60,540 nucleotides of DNA, taken from Candolleomyces eurysporus. Lineage: Eukaryota > Basidiomycota > Agaricomycetes > Agaricales > Psathyrellaceae. This document shows positions 38,261-50,767 of the stretch, piece after piece. The notes under the pieces were generated by a model, which searched no databases, had not been told where the DNA came from, and saw only the letters and a program-made list of their open reading frames with translations. The DNA lies in NCBI GenBank assembly GCA_027579435.1, contig JANBPK010000885.1, forward strand, positions 1,978 to 62,517, read 5' to 3'. The translations under genes and the position numbers were made by a program. Within the stretch, counting starts at the first letter, position 1; each line of letters starts with the position of its first letter.

Positions 38261-40111
38261 TCAATCAAAGTTGACGGGTTCTCCTGGACGCCCATCCGAT
38301 AACAATACAACGGCCTATCGAACAGTTCAGTACAATCAATACATGTTGCAGGCACGATGGAACTCACGTATTTGCCGCTAATCTTCCAACCAGGCTCCTC
38401 TTCATCGAGACGCTTGGCAGTAACATCGCCATTGGGACCCAAACCGACGACAACGTCGCTCTTGATGGTCCTCAAGCTAGCGACCTTTGGAGCTCCAGAG
38501 GCACTGGCCATGGGTCCAATGGCTACATCGAAGGGGGTGCTAGCGGGTGCAGCACAATCGTAAGTCAGCTTGCGGTGGTTCAAGTCGCCCTTGAAGATGA
38601 CCAAATCGGATTTCGAGAGATGCAGGAACAAATCTGGGGCCTCAGAGTGAAGGTCCCAGTAGGTATGGCCGGTGCACCAGAACGGGTGCTGTTCGTAGAT
38701 CCATTTACCCTCTTGCTCGTATTGCTATGGGGGCCATATCGTCAATCACGAGGGGCATAAAAGATAAAGAACGGGTGCTCACCTTCCATCGCCTGCCAAG
38801 CCTTCGGAGAGCCTCCATCTCGACCTCGGAGGCGTTGGGGAATAGATTACCGTACACCATGTTGTTGGGAAGCCAGTCCCAATCTTTCTTGGTGACGTCA
38901 GAGACGAACCAGGGGTAGCGCTTCCCGTGGAAGCGGATTTCCGTAGCGAGCCCGCTCTGGATAAGGAAATCCGCTGAATTGATCGATGATCATTAACCTC
39001 CATTTATCGAAGCAGAGCGCTTTTTGACTTACCATAGACGCAATCGCAGTACAGCTCGAAACCCGCGTTATCGAGGACGAAATCGATCCTGCGAGGTCCC
39101 TCCTTGCTGCGCAAGGACTTGACCGTGTTCCAGAGTCGCTCGAGGTCATTACCGAGGATATTTTGCTCTGTNGCTGCCAAGTCGTCTCCACCGGTCGACT
39201 GCAACGAACGAATCTGCTCTTCCGTCATGTTGATGAGCAGAGAGAGATCGGTAGAGTTGCCCCAAAGGCAGACTGTAAAAATGTCAGTCAATACTCGGGC
39301 AGTAAATGAATAGAGAGGACAGAACCTTGAGTCAATTCCATAAACATGAGACGCAGAGAGTCAGCGGTTTCGTTGGCTGATTTAACCGTTGGTTCTGCGA
39401 AACGCATAGCCAGTTCGAAAACTGCTTCGTTAGATCGCGAAAAGGTATCGTTCTGCAGAGACATGATTAACGACCGTGCTTGAAACATGAAGAGTGAAGG
39501 GTAGCTTACCTTCTGTCGGTAGAACACGTCGTAACCCTTCCAGTACTTGCTAACGCTGAAGCACTCGTGCAAGCGGCGATACTTGTAGGCTTCAGCGAAG
39601 AGCCAGGGTGCGCTCATGAAGTCCTTGCCAATGAAGAACTTGGTGATCTCCCGATTCCAAGTCACCACGTCCGCTTCGCCGTCGTCAACGATGGGACGCA
39701 GCTTGGCGTTGCCGCTGAGGTCTGTCATCAGCTCCTCCATCCGCTGGATGCACTGAGAAAGATCAACGACACGCTCCTCGTCGGACTGGTTATTGAGCGT
39801 GCGAATAGCATCCTCGATAGCCTTGCCAAGGATGGTTGGCAGGCGAGATTGCATGGTAGCATGGGCGAACGAGAACTCATGGTAACCGCGATACGCGGGC
39901 CATGGTGGGTTGTTGGGATTGACCTAAAATAGTTCAGCACCTCGTCTAACATAAAAAGAGAGGATGAACGTACCGCGCCGGGAGAGCGAGGCCACGGTGC
40001 CTTGATGTCGGTCTTGTCAGGTAGATGACCAAGATGAAGGGTAACTTTGGTCGGCGCCTGCGACATAGGAGGGGCGGCCGCAGCCTGAGGTTTGAGAAAT
40101 CCGTTCAACAT
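38261..40111 (-). CDS. DUF89 damage-control phosphatase (ARMT1-like)
   Basis: Metal-dependent phosphatase of the DUF89 family, thought to remove damaged or surplus sugar phosphates; animal ARMT1 was also reported as a carboxyl methyltransferase. Diagnostic blocks: PPWPAYRGYHEFSF near the N-terminus, WNREITKFFIG, IDFVLDNAGFELYCD (metal-binding Asp and Asn), and LVIFKGDLNHRKL near the C-terminus. The last exon, after an intron starting GTGAGT, reads AVVLLSDGRPGEPVNFD. Start at 40111 gives MLNGFLKPQ; a second ATG 15 codons on (MSQAPTKV) would also serve. There are about seven exons. One N at 39171 is an in-frame substitution (GCN, Ala). Confidence 0.9.
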
Positions 40112-40539
40112 GGCAGAGAAAAATCAAGGGTGGGGACTATTTGAAGGAGGGTATGTCTGGATGATTTAAGACGAGATACGGTGACCCGCCAGATGAAAAA
40201 AAGCGACGATTTATATGGCCCCCAGCCATTGCAACACGGGCGGGTACGCAAGCAGACAGGATCAGAATTATGATGCAATATTTGGAGCAAAGATAACCGG
40301 CAATCGAAAACCGTCCTGCCTGCCCGCCCGATTCACAAGAGAAAAATTAAGTCATAGTCCGCTGGCCTGTTCCGCATATCTCTTCCGGAAAATATTTTAG
40401 GGGATGAAATTCACGTGACATACGCGACGCGCGATGATTCGGTCATGTGACTTAGACCAACCAACCGCTTTCGTCTGGTCTGTCCGTGGCGACCGAACTC
40501 TTGTCTTTTGCCTTCGCAACTCTACCCCGCTGCTGGACG
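40112..40539. promoter_or_regulatory. Divergent promoter with CACGTG box
   Basis: 428 bp between the phosphatase and coiled-coil genes. It contains one palindromic CACGTG at 40412-40417, the core site of bHLH regulators such as Cbf1/CpcE types, and A/T-rich stretches. Which gene it serves, if any, cannot be told from the sequence. Confidence 0.35.
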
Positions 40540-43500
40540 ATGGCAACATGGGGAGTGGGTCAGAATGACCCCTCACACGAAGTATTGGCTCTGAGAGAGA
40601 AACTCTCATCCAGAGGTACGTTTGTTGTATGTTCATATCGAAAATCGTTGTTGATTTGAAATAAGAAACCGCAATTGCCTCCTACGAAACACAACTGCTC
40701 CGAAGAAGCAACGAATATGACGAGCTTAAGAAGCTATACGATGAAACTGTCAACAAGGTGAGGCCTTAGGAGGTTGGCACCGACGGTCCAGTCCACTCAT
40801 TTCACCCCCAGCTACGCGCCGAATCCGAAAGGGCCTTGAGTTTGGAGAACGACCTCCAGGAATGTAAAGAAGATCTTCGCGACGAGAAGCTCAACGTTCA
40901 GAACATACAGGCAACCCTCACTACTGCTCAGCAAAAGGTCAAGTCTTCCGACCTGGGAACACGAGACCTCGAGGCCATGTTGGAAACCCTGTCGCACGAG
41001 TCAACAGCCCACCAAGAACGCTGCAGGTCTCTCGAACGAGACAAGGGCAGACTCGAAGAGCGCGTACGCGAGCTTCAAAATCTCCTTTCTCAAACCCCCT
41101 CGAGCAGTTCTTTGAAGCGCAAGCAAAGCCATCGTCCGCGCTCTTCTTCCCTTTCGAACTTCAGAATCACGACACTGGAAGCAGATCTCGGTGAACTACG
41201 CGCCACACTACAGCAACGGGAGAAGGAGCTAGAGACTGTGACCAGGAAACTAACTGCCGTACAAGCGGAGGCAAACCGGGTAGGAAATGAAAAGAACGCG
41301 CTGGAGAAGAGGATGACGGGCCGGGTGGCTGATTTGGAAGCTGTCCTGGCTGAAAAGGATGAAGAGTTGAACTATCTGCGAGGTGACTCGGGAGGAAACA
41401 GGGAGCAAGAGCTATTGGAGCGTATCGAAGAGGATGAGGCCAAGATATCAGCATTGGAATCCATGCTACGCAATGCCCAAGACGTAGAGGCGTTGGAGAA
41501 GAAGTGGAAACAAGCCGAGTCGAAACTTCAAGAAGAGGGTCGCCGCACTCAGAAACTCGTACAACAGCTCCTAAAACTCAAGGAAGAAAAGGAGTCCCTC
41601 CTGCTAGAGCTGAGCAGTGTTCGTTCGGAACTGGCCAATCAAGGACGCAGACATTCGTCTGCCAATGGGTACGTATTCGATTGTAAGAGATTTATCAAAA
41701 ACTTATTTTTTTGTTTCCAGTCCACAGGACACATCTATGGATGATGATTGCGACCCCATGGCTGATGACGCCGACACTACGTTACCATTGCCCGACGAAG
41801 GTACTGTCGAGTACATCGAGAGGCTTTTGGCTGCCATTGATCGCCTCCGCGGCGAGCGCGATAGTCTTCGGCGGGATGTTCACTTCCTCGAGTCTGAATC
41901 AAGGTTCGCGATCGAGGCCCTAGAGGCGAAACTTTCAGTGTCAATGGCAACCACATCCGCCGGCCCCAACGAAACTGCTCGAACCATTGGTCAGATGAAG
42001 CTGGAGATGGACGCCTTGCACTCACATTTGGAAGACGTGCAGGCAGCCTACGACCTGGGAATGAGGCAGAAGAACCAGGAGCTGCAGCGGCTTTCGCGAG
42101 CTCTGACTGCGCTGGGTGTTGTTGTTGGCCGGGTCGGTTATGTGGATCGCGCTATGAATCACGATGGGTCAGAGGAGCTAATAGATCAGGTCGGTCGTGA
42201 GCATTTGAGGGAGCTGGAAGGCAAGTTGGAGGACACCATGCTATGTCTGGACGCCGTGACCAGCCAACGAGATGATCTTGCCGAAGCCTTGCGGAAGAAG
42301 GAAGCGCCTTGGGAGGATGAAGTGCAGGCTATACGTTTCAGTCAACAGGAGTCGAATCGAACTATTCAAGACCTTTCCAGCCAGATAGACGAATTGACCA
42401 AGACCGTGGAACAAGTCGAGTCAGAACGAACCTCGTTGGCCCTCCAAGTCACCAATCTCGAGGCCGATCTGCAAAAGGCTCAAGACGAGGTGGCAGAAGC
42501 GGAGCGTCGATATAGCGACTTGCAATTCCACCAACTATCGTCCATGTCATCCACAGAAGCTACTCAAAGTCTTCGACAGCAAATCAAGGAGCTCGAAATG
42601 CGCGTTATGAGGAGGACAGAGCAGGTTGGAATTCACCAGCACGACATTCGACGTCTTGAAACCAATATACGCCTACAAGAAGAACGAATCGGCGAAATGA
42701 CGATGGAGTTGGAAATGATGACTGCGGAGAAGGCGGCGATGGTTGAGGATTGTGCTGATGCTAGGGAGGTTCGGGATGATGCGTTGGGGCGGGTGGAAGA
42801 AATGGAAGAAGCCATGGAAGCCTTGGAAAGCTCGGCGGAACAAAGCGACTCGACTGTGGTATCATTGGTTTCTGTCCTTTTCGACACCGTTGCAAAAGCT
42901 CGGCGAGCAATCCAGAGCTCAACCCCTTCCGATTCCTTGAACGAACAACTGCACGATGCATTCGACCATATCGACGAGCTGAAGGAGCAAAACGGCCACC
43001 TGGAGCACGCTGTGCAAAAGTACAATGAACGGATCAACCAGCTCACCGCTCAGATCGTCAGTCTGGAGGGTCAGTACGCCAGCACCATCGCCAGCACGGA
43101 TGCCTTGAAATCGAACTTCGACGTCCAATCAGCAGCGCTTCAGGACGAAATGGATTTGCTTCGGGACGCCAAGGAATGCATGGAAGAAGCGCATTCTACG
43201 GCGACTCGAGAGCTGGAGATGGAACTTGAGCGACTCCGACACCGCGTTCGCGACTTGGAACACGGTTCTCTGCAGCGCTCTAGTGAGGCGAACGTGATTC
43301 AGCAAAGCAAGGAGCGCGATTTGGAGCAGCTTCAATCCCAAGTATCTTCCCTTGAAGCAGCACTCGCCGATGCGGAATCGAGCTATCAGTCGAAGTTGCA
43401 GGAGTATGAAGACGCGATGAAGTCTCTGACGGAATCCAAGCAGCAGACAGAGGAGGAATTGGCGGCGGTTCGAGACGAACTTGGTCTAGCAGAGACAGAA

Positions 43501-45164
43501 CGTGGCAGGGCTTCTGGTGCTCTTGAAGCCGAGCTTGCGGAAGAGAGGCAGAGTCGAGAGCAAGCGCAGCAGTCCTTCGATCGTCTGGAGCAAGATAGGC
43601 AGAGACTCGTCAGCGAGCTGGACCAGCTACACAACACCCTTGAGTCCGTGCGCGATGAACTTGACGCCGAGAAAGACCGATTTGCCCAATTGGAGGAGAA
43701 GAACGTTCAGGAATTCGATAAGCTGAATGATCAAATTCACGAGCTGTCGACGCGACTGGAACAAGAACAGCAATCAAGGCGTTCCGAAGGGCATGAACAT
43801 GAGTCAGCCTTCTCGATCTACAAGCAGCAGCACGATGCGGTCGTGATGGAGTTGCAGCAGGACCTGGAAAGGCTCAGGGAGGAGGTTGACAGGGCCGAGA
43901 ACTATCGTCTGGCATCCGAAGAAGAGAAAACAGCCCTTCAGGAACAAATGACCGACCTTGTAGCCAAGATCGAGCAGAACAAGACTTTCCAAAGGCATTT
44001 CGAAGGCCAGATTCAGGAGAGGTATGTCCCGCGAGGTTTATCGTACTTTTCGTGATATTAAATTTCCTTGCAGGGAACGCTCTATCGAAGCCTTGAAGTC
44101 GGACATGTACGACGTTCGAACCAAACTCGATGCTGCAGAGCAAGCAAACGCTAAGGTTACGTTAAACCTGAGCCTGCTCACTGCACAGCACAAGCGGGAG
44201 ATGGCTGAAGCGCAACGGGAGGTGGAACGTTTGCGATCGAAGAGTAACCTGGAACAAACGATAGCCGAGCTGGAAGAGCGCAACCAGGAGATGGACCAGC
44301 TCTTGAAGGAGAAATGCACTGAAATTGAAGAGAACGACGATCGAACATTGGAGTACGTCCCATAGGCTGTCGTTTTGAACACGAGAAACTGATCAATGAT
44401 GTAGGATGCTGAAGGAAAATAAGAAGCTGGCCTCCAAAGTCGAATCCCTCACAAGGAAGGTCCAGACACTCCAGACGAAGCTGGCGACGTTGAAAGCCTC
44501 GTCACCGAAAGCAGACTCCAAGAGTGATGCAAGCTCGAAGATCTCGCCATTGGCAGATACTTCAAGTCGACCCCGTTCCATGAGCTCGAACCAGTCTTCA
44601 CTTGCGCAAACCCAGAACCGCCCTTCCACCTCGAGTTCTCGGTCCCTGTCTCGTGTAGCGTCGGGTCCTTCGATGGCACTGCGCGCAAAAACCCCAGAGA
44701 CACAGCTTCCGCCTGTTCCCCAACGTAGCAAGATGCCCGAGAAGCCTACAAGCCCGGTCGGGGAGACGCTGAGCGTTGCAGGGAAGAAGCGGCGTGCACC
44801 TGATGACTTTGAGGTTTGCGACAATATGCCGCCCCAAGCCTTCACAGCTGAAAGCGTCCCTAGAAATGACATTGAAAACAGGACACCTCGCGTCAGAAGA
44901 GTACTGAGCAGCCTTCAGTCTGGCTTCACCCCTGTCCGCAATTTCGCTCGTCCCGTAGCGCCTTTGCCATCTCCTCGCAGGAACCCGGCAGTAGCGGCTA
45001 TTGCATCCCCCTTTATCGCAGATCTCACAAACAGTCCGCTAAACATCTTGCCACCTCTGACTTTTGCTCCTCCGCCACCGTCTGGTGACAAGTCGAATAA
45101 ACGAAGTTGGTTGGGTAAGATTCGAGGCGCTGGGACTGGGCCTGGAATGTCTCGCCAGCAATAG
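40540..45164 (+). CDS. Large coiled-coil protein, 1,454 aa
   Basis: Six exons (40540-40615, 40666-40757, 40812-41668, 41721-44021, 44074-44352, 44405-45164) sum to 1,455 codons. After MATWGVGQND almost the whole length from about residue 20 to 1,210 is heptad-type coiled coil rich in Glu, Leu, Gln and Arg, with two breaks: a basic Ser-rich patch near 41100 (SLKRKQSHRPRSSSL) and an acidic patch near 41740. The last 240 residues are disordered and Ser/Pro-rich with basic islands, ending GTGPGMSRQQ. This is the plan of cytoskeletal, kinetochore or spindle-pole scaffolds. I do not recognise a specific orthologue. No motor or kinase domain is visible. Confidence 0.85.
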
Positions 45165-45417
45165 CAGCAACCATTGTAGGATTTTCTTTCCGTATGTCGT
45201 CTGTCTCTCGAGCATGTATCCCTAGAACACTCTTTTCCTTGCATTACGCATTATTTCTTGGTAGTTCGCATATGTACACTATGATCGCATTCATGATTAC
45301 GGTAGATACCACGCTTGTGATGCCGCCCCACTAATATGTTCATTCATCAATCTTATCCATTCTTACTAGTTTCTCCCTACCACTACCATTACCACTACCT
45401 CCACCACGCGTGAAGGA

Positions 45418-48400
45418 ATGTTCTCGAAACAGCAGCAGGCTTCGTTCCTAGAGCTTTCGAACGACCTCCAAGATGAGAACGACTGGGTAATCGGCCATCT
45501 GAGAACGCTCAACGTTCCATTGAACGTTACAGCGTTTGCATTGGAACCAGTTACGAGGCTTCTCGCCATCGGTAGGTACTTCTTCTTCTCAATAAATGAT
45601 AACTTGCCGATTCGTCACTACAGGGACATCTTCAGGATCGATATTCATCTACGGCGGTCCAGGAGTTGATGTTAAGATCAACACGCCTTCCTCTGTTAGC
45701 GTGAAGTTCCTCAATTTCTCCTTACCGTCCCGCAAGATTCTGTGCATTGGTCAGAGCCCTTCCCGGGAGTTCACGCTGGAAGATCTAACTATCACCTTCT
45801 TATTTCCTAGACAACAACAATCAACTTCACATTTGGGATTTAGCAACGTTTGGGGCTCCAGAATACCTAACCTCAGCGCGTTTCGACCATGTAAAGTGGG
45901 CATCTACTTGGAATATCCGCTAGCACTTCACTCAAGGCCAATAGCACCATCCATGTGTCCCCGTCCCTCTCCCATGTGTGTCTGCTTCACGCATGCTCCT
46001 TTCGATTTGTCTTGAACCATCCCACAGGTGTTTCTTGCCCTACAGATCGGCGAAATCAAGACCTACGATCTAGGTTGTCTGCGAAAGTCGCCTTACACCT
46101 TCCCCAACATGTGGAAACTATACCAGCAGGATATGCTTGCGCAGGGTGTGTCATCTCTGGTTGACTCGAAGTCGTAAGTGAAGGCTATGATACGCCGAGC
46201 CAGCCTTGGCGTTATTCAAGAGAGCTTTGCAGGCAGTCATGTGTAGATCAAGTTCTCCACCCGCGAGATTTAAACAAGATGTTTATTGCCTATGAAGGTA
46301 GGTCTATTCTTTCCTTCTCAATGGCTGCCGTCTGGATGATGGGGTCTTCACAGGCGGTGTCATTCTCTGCGATGTTGTAAGAATCCTGATCCTCTTGTTT
46401 TCCGCATTCGACTGTATTGATCTGTGATGTAGACCGAGAGAAAGACAATCAGGGCGTACGAGCTGATTCTTCCACCCGGGGCCCCCGGTGGGGCAGGTTA
46501 CGGGTTTGGAGTGAGTCATTCTTCTTCGTCTTCGACGTCTCATAATGAACATGGTGATGGTATAGGACATCCTAACACACCGCCAGCCTCCTGTGACATG
46601 CTTGGCAATCCATCCATCTGGCCATTTCTTCGCAGTCGGGCATGCCGATGGGGCTATGGCATTCTGGGCAGTCGATGACGACAATTCCCCTCTAACTGTC
46701 TTCACTTTCGACGAAGACAACGTTCATATGATCGATTCGGTCAAACTTGAAGCACATCTTCAAGTCGACGGCCAAGCCGCACAACAGCTCTCGATTAGAG
46801 AACCTGTCATCAAGATGGCTTGGAGTGGCTATCCAAACTCAACGGATCCTCGTGGTGGAGAGACTACGTTGACTGTGCTGGGAGGTCTAGATCCAACACA
46901 CGGCGGGAATGCGACAGTTCTTTGGTTCCCTCCATTTCAGCCAGCAGCAGGGACCAAGACACAGCCTGGTGAACTGGATCCCATTTACCGTGCTGCTATG
47001 GTAAACTCCCTTGGCCCAGTCGACTTGGCTGAATACGCAGTTGGCGGTGAAATTCAAGACTTTCTCCTGGTTCCTAAAGAGAGCCCCCATTATGCAGGCC
47101 AGTATGATCCATACGCAGTTCTTCTCCTGGTGGCTACCAAAGACGGGGATCGCATTGTTCGGGCCTACTCATTCCCACCCCATAGGACCATTCAGAGTGA
47201 AAGCCAAACGTCAGAGGGCGCTCAGCCATCGCAATCCCATGAAGCCGGCGCTGATCTCGCGGAACACCCCGACCGCCCACCGTTCATTGATCTCGCTCTT
47301 CCGTTCTCGCCCTTGAGCGGTGGCGCCGGCCTCAGAGGTGGTTACCTCTTGACACTAGAGGCGGACGCATATGAGAGGACTTGTGAAGCCGGAAAGTCGG
47401 CTTCACAAAGTGCACTGGCCGTCAAGCTTGACGGGGGCCAAGCATTTGCAGACCAGACCAAACATGATGAAATACGATTAACCAAAGTGCGTAGGCTGTT
47501 AATACTGAAATAAATATCTCATAATCACGCAATGGCGTCTATAGTACCAACCTCATCGTCTCATGATTACCTACAATGCAAACCTCCGTATCCTTTTCTT
47601 TGATGTCAGCGCCCAGCTCTTGGTTGGCGGTGAACTGGAAGCATTCACTGGTCACTTCCCAAATCCTTTGGTGGCCCTCACGGTGGAATTGGAAAGTGTA
47701 TGGGGTGAACTTCTGTCTCGCGGCAAATGCACTAGCTCCAATTTTCCTGCGATCCAAGCCGTACATCTCGCTATTGAAGCTTTGGAGGTCGCGACTGTGC
47801 TTGACACGGGAGAAGTTGTAGTCCATCGTTTCAACTCACCGCCCACTTCATCCAAGGCGGTACACAACGACGATATCGTCCTTCTTCATTCTTCCCCCAT
47901 CGAGAGTCACAGTCGGCTGTCGCCGTATTTCTGCTTGAAGAATAAGGGCAAAGTCGAGGCTTGCAGCATTGCCGACACAGGTAGGCACTAGCTGAAATGT
48001 ATTCAAAACGGTCCTGTCTCACTGAAACTTGCGTAGGATTTCTCGCGGTGTCATATTCAAACGCCTCTGTAGTCGTTGTTGACATGCGTGGACCAAGCAT
48101 CATCTACAGTAGCGACCCCAATACTAAGGACAAGCATAGGCTCTCACCTTCTAAGCATCGCGGAGCAAGCGTTGACATTGCAAAGGCGTTGACATGGACA
48201 ATATCACGCCTTGAGGAAGGTAATAACTCCCCATTCATGCATGAGCAGCCATGCTTATTTTGGTCGCTCCATTTTCAGACGAGAAACTGCGTGTTCGTCT
48301 GATAGTGTCAAGGAACTCTGGCGCTCAAGAAGTGATAACTTTGGTCCCATCGGGCTCACCAGCAGTATGGGGGGTCTCGGGCGAGCCTGTCGCTACACAT

Positions 48401-49523
48401 GGCGTATCAGAGCCTTTGAACGAAGGTGTCTTCGTGATCGATAGCAAGACAGGAACCAGGATCGGTGCTACTGGCTCTCTTCTCGCGTCTTCATACCGGT
48501 CGGAGTCTCCTAATTCGCCATCTATATTGATCACCGTTGGAGCGAAAGGGGCGAAGACTTACACCAATATTTCCGGCGACCGTATCGCAAAAGCCGACTG
48601 GGGGGTTCGCGCAGGAAATGCTATCGCTGCTCAGGTCGTCCAGCGCATGGGTGAGGACACTTGTTGATTCAGACACAATAACATCTCACCTTTGTTTGAT
48701 GTAGCCTCTCGAGCGTTGGCTGTCGTCACTGACAAAGAAGAGGTCTTTGCATATTCTCTTCCTCATCTCGAACTTATTACCCGGTTCAAGCTACTTCCCC
48801 TGGATCGAGGGTGAGTCTCGTTGCCGTCTTCGAAGAGTTCCGAAAACCATATACCGCTCCGCAGACGCTTGTCCATTGATCAGAGTGGTGATTTTTTGGC
48901 GTTCTCCCCGGGGCCCTCAGGTGGAACAATCAATCAAGTCATATATGGCACATTCTTTGACATTCGGAGAGCATATTCTCCGCCAGAAGTGGATTTTGCT
49001 ATGAAGCCTTGCAAGATTCCTCAGCCTCAGCCGATATCCATGGGGCCGCCCTCGCTCGTTGGGACATGGCTCAGCTTTGGACAATCAACGTCAGGAGACC
49101 AGTTAGACAATCTCCGTAAGCTGTATCTCATTTGATGCCTTGAAACCTTTGCTGAAATATCGGGTAGTCGGGGGTCCGGACAGGGCTGAACTTGTGGCTC
49201 AAAGGTCGAGAGAAGCCGCCGAAAGGTCCCCTTCGGGAGCGGCGGGTGGTGCATCAACGACTGCAGCTAGTCTTGCTGCAACCGCGGCTTCTGCACAGGC
49301 GAGTATCTACAACAAGCTTTCTTCAGCCCTGGGCGAGAGGGGGCAATTGCTTGGAGGTCTCGAAGAAAGTTTTAACTCCCTGGAGCAAGGAAGCCGAGGC
49401 ATGGTAGCGCAGGTAGGTCGATTCACCTCCGTCTCTTCTGGGCCAAAGGTTAATATCAATCACCCTTCGTAGGCTAAGAGGTTGGCTACACAACAAACTG
49501 CGAAATCGTGGTTCGGGTTTTGA
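45418..49523 (+). CDS. Lgl/tomosyn/Sro7-family WD40 protein
   Basis: Regulator of exocytosis that binds Q-SNAREs and Rab/Sec4 effectors at sites of polarised secretion. Many exons. The N-terminus (ENDWVIGHLRTLNVPLNVTAFALEP) leads into repeated WD40 blades: LAIGTSSGSIFIYG, LHIWDLATFGAPEYLT, VFLALQIGEIKTYDL, VTCLAIHPSGHFFAVGHADG and later VIDSKTGTRIGATGSLLAS and DWGVRAGNAIAA. Two propellers of this type make up the Sro7 core. The C-terminus (about 49280-49520) has an Ala-rich linker and a SNARE-motif-like helix, RGQLLGGLEESFNSLEQGSR, ending AKSWFGF, as in tomosyn. Start at 45418 is the first ATG of the conserved frame. The Golgi SNARE gene follows on the same strand. Confidence 0.9.
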
Positions 49524-49798
49524 CCGTGCGTCAGGCTGCAAGTCTCAGGGATCGATTGTTACAGTAGCAGTAATTCTCTTGCGCTGATTCCCTCGTTTCT
49601 TTTTGCATGGAATTACCATACCATACTTAGACGCGAATGCCATGAGAAACGAGAAAAAGTGAATACATGGGGATTTGAACTCGCGTCACAGATGCCCTCC
49701 ATTATGACCACGTGGCTCTTCAGTCGGCATTTCCCGTGATGTTGCGTCCACTACCAGATTCGCTTGTTTGGGTTGGCATATTATAGCTACCAACAGCC

Positions 49799-50735
49799 AT
49801 GTCGAATTACGACCAATTGCACAGACAATGCCGGACCCTGGAAAACCTTTTCGACGCCAAGCTCACGTCCTACTCACAGCTAATATCTTCACTCTCACGA
49901 CCGCAGGATTTGGAAGCGAATGGCTCATCTGAACGGTGGAAGGATTTAGAACTGGAACTGGACGATTTATCGACGAAGGTGAGTCCTCACGCACTCTCAC
50001 CTGTTCCATAACCTAAGGAGCATTTCAGCTACAAGAAATCAACGACCAATTGGGCGAACTATCGAGCAAGCCAGAGCTGCTTTCCACGTCGATGCTGCGG
50101 GCCATTCAGAGACACCGGGAACTGCACCAGGACAACGTTAGAGAACTAAAGAGGACCAAGGTACGTTCGGTAAATCAGCACCCTTTCGCTTAGATATCTG
50201 ACGGTGTGCATCAGGGAAACGTGAAGAGCGCGCTTGACCAAGCGACTCTACTGTCTGGAGTTCGTAACGACATAGAGTGAGTGGGTGGTCCCCGGGTTCG
50301 CGCAGCAGTATTAATAGGATGCGCCTAGTGCCTACAAGTCATCGGCTGCGGACTCTCTACTCGCAGAGAGAGGCAGAATTGATAGTTCGCATCGTATGAC
50401 GGACGATATTATTGAGTGCGTTCAGTCTGCAGTGAACTTGTTTTCCCCGCTCTAACTCGGCGACGTTCTATCCTCTCAGTCAAGCATACGAGACACGCGC
50501 CGAATTCTCCAGGCAACGGACGTCGTTAGCGGGGATCAACACTCAAATAGTTCAAGTCATGAGTACGTTCAAAGCTGCGCTTGCTGTGTACATCGCTCAT
50601 ATGTGTCTAGATACAATGCCAGGTATCAACAACTTGATAGGGATGATCAAATCCCGAAGACGGAGGGACGCTATTATCATGGGGGTTGTGATCGGTGTCT
50701 GCATGATTCTGCTCTTGTCTTATATGCGGTCATGA
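49799..50735 (+). CDS. GOS1: Golgi Qb-SNARE Gos1/GOSR1 (GS28)
   Basis: SNARE for retrograde and intra-Golgi fusion, 222 aa. Six exons: 49799-49978, 50029-50160, 50215-50276, 50329-50415, 50480-50562 and 50611-50735, exactly 223 codons. The N-terminal helices (MSNYDQLHRQCRTLENLFDAK) match the GOSR1 regulatory domain. The SNARE helix runs from LLAERGRIDSSHRM through TSLAGINTQIVQV, where Gln is the central-layer residue, to NLIGMIKSRRRRD, followed by the tail anchor AIIMGVVIGVCMILLLSYM. The stop lies only 32 bp from the stop of the convergent TatD gene, so the transcripts probably overlap. Confidence 0.93.
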
Positions 50736-50767
50736 CGTGGGTCAAACGCCACTAGCACCAACTTCAG

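Noticed and set aside
42633..43740. Several Ser/Cys-rich minus-strand open frames inside the coiled-coil gene
   Set aside because: These are mirror frames caused by the Glu/Leu/Gln codon bias of the long coiled coil on the plus strand.
49660..49735. tRNA-like sequence on the minus strand with a GTTCAAATCC B-box-like segment and an A-box-like segment
   Set aside because: The T stem does not pair, the acceptor arms do not match and no anticodon arm of proper length can be drawn. It is at best a tRNA-derived relic.
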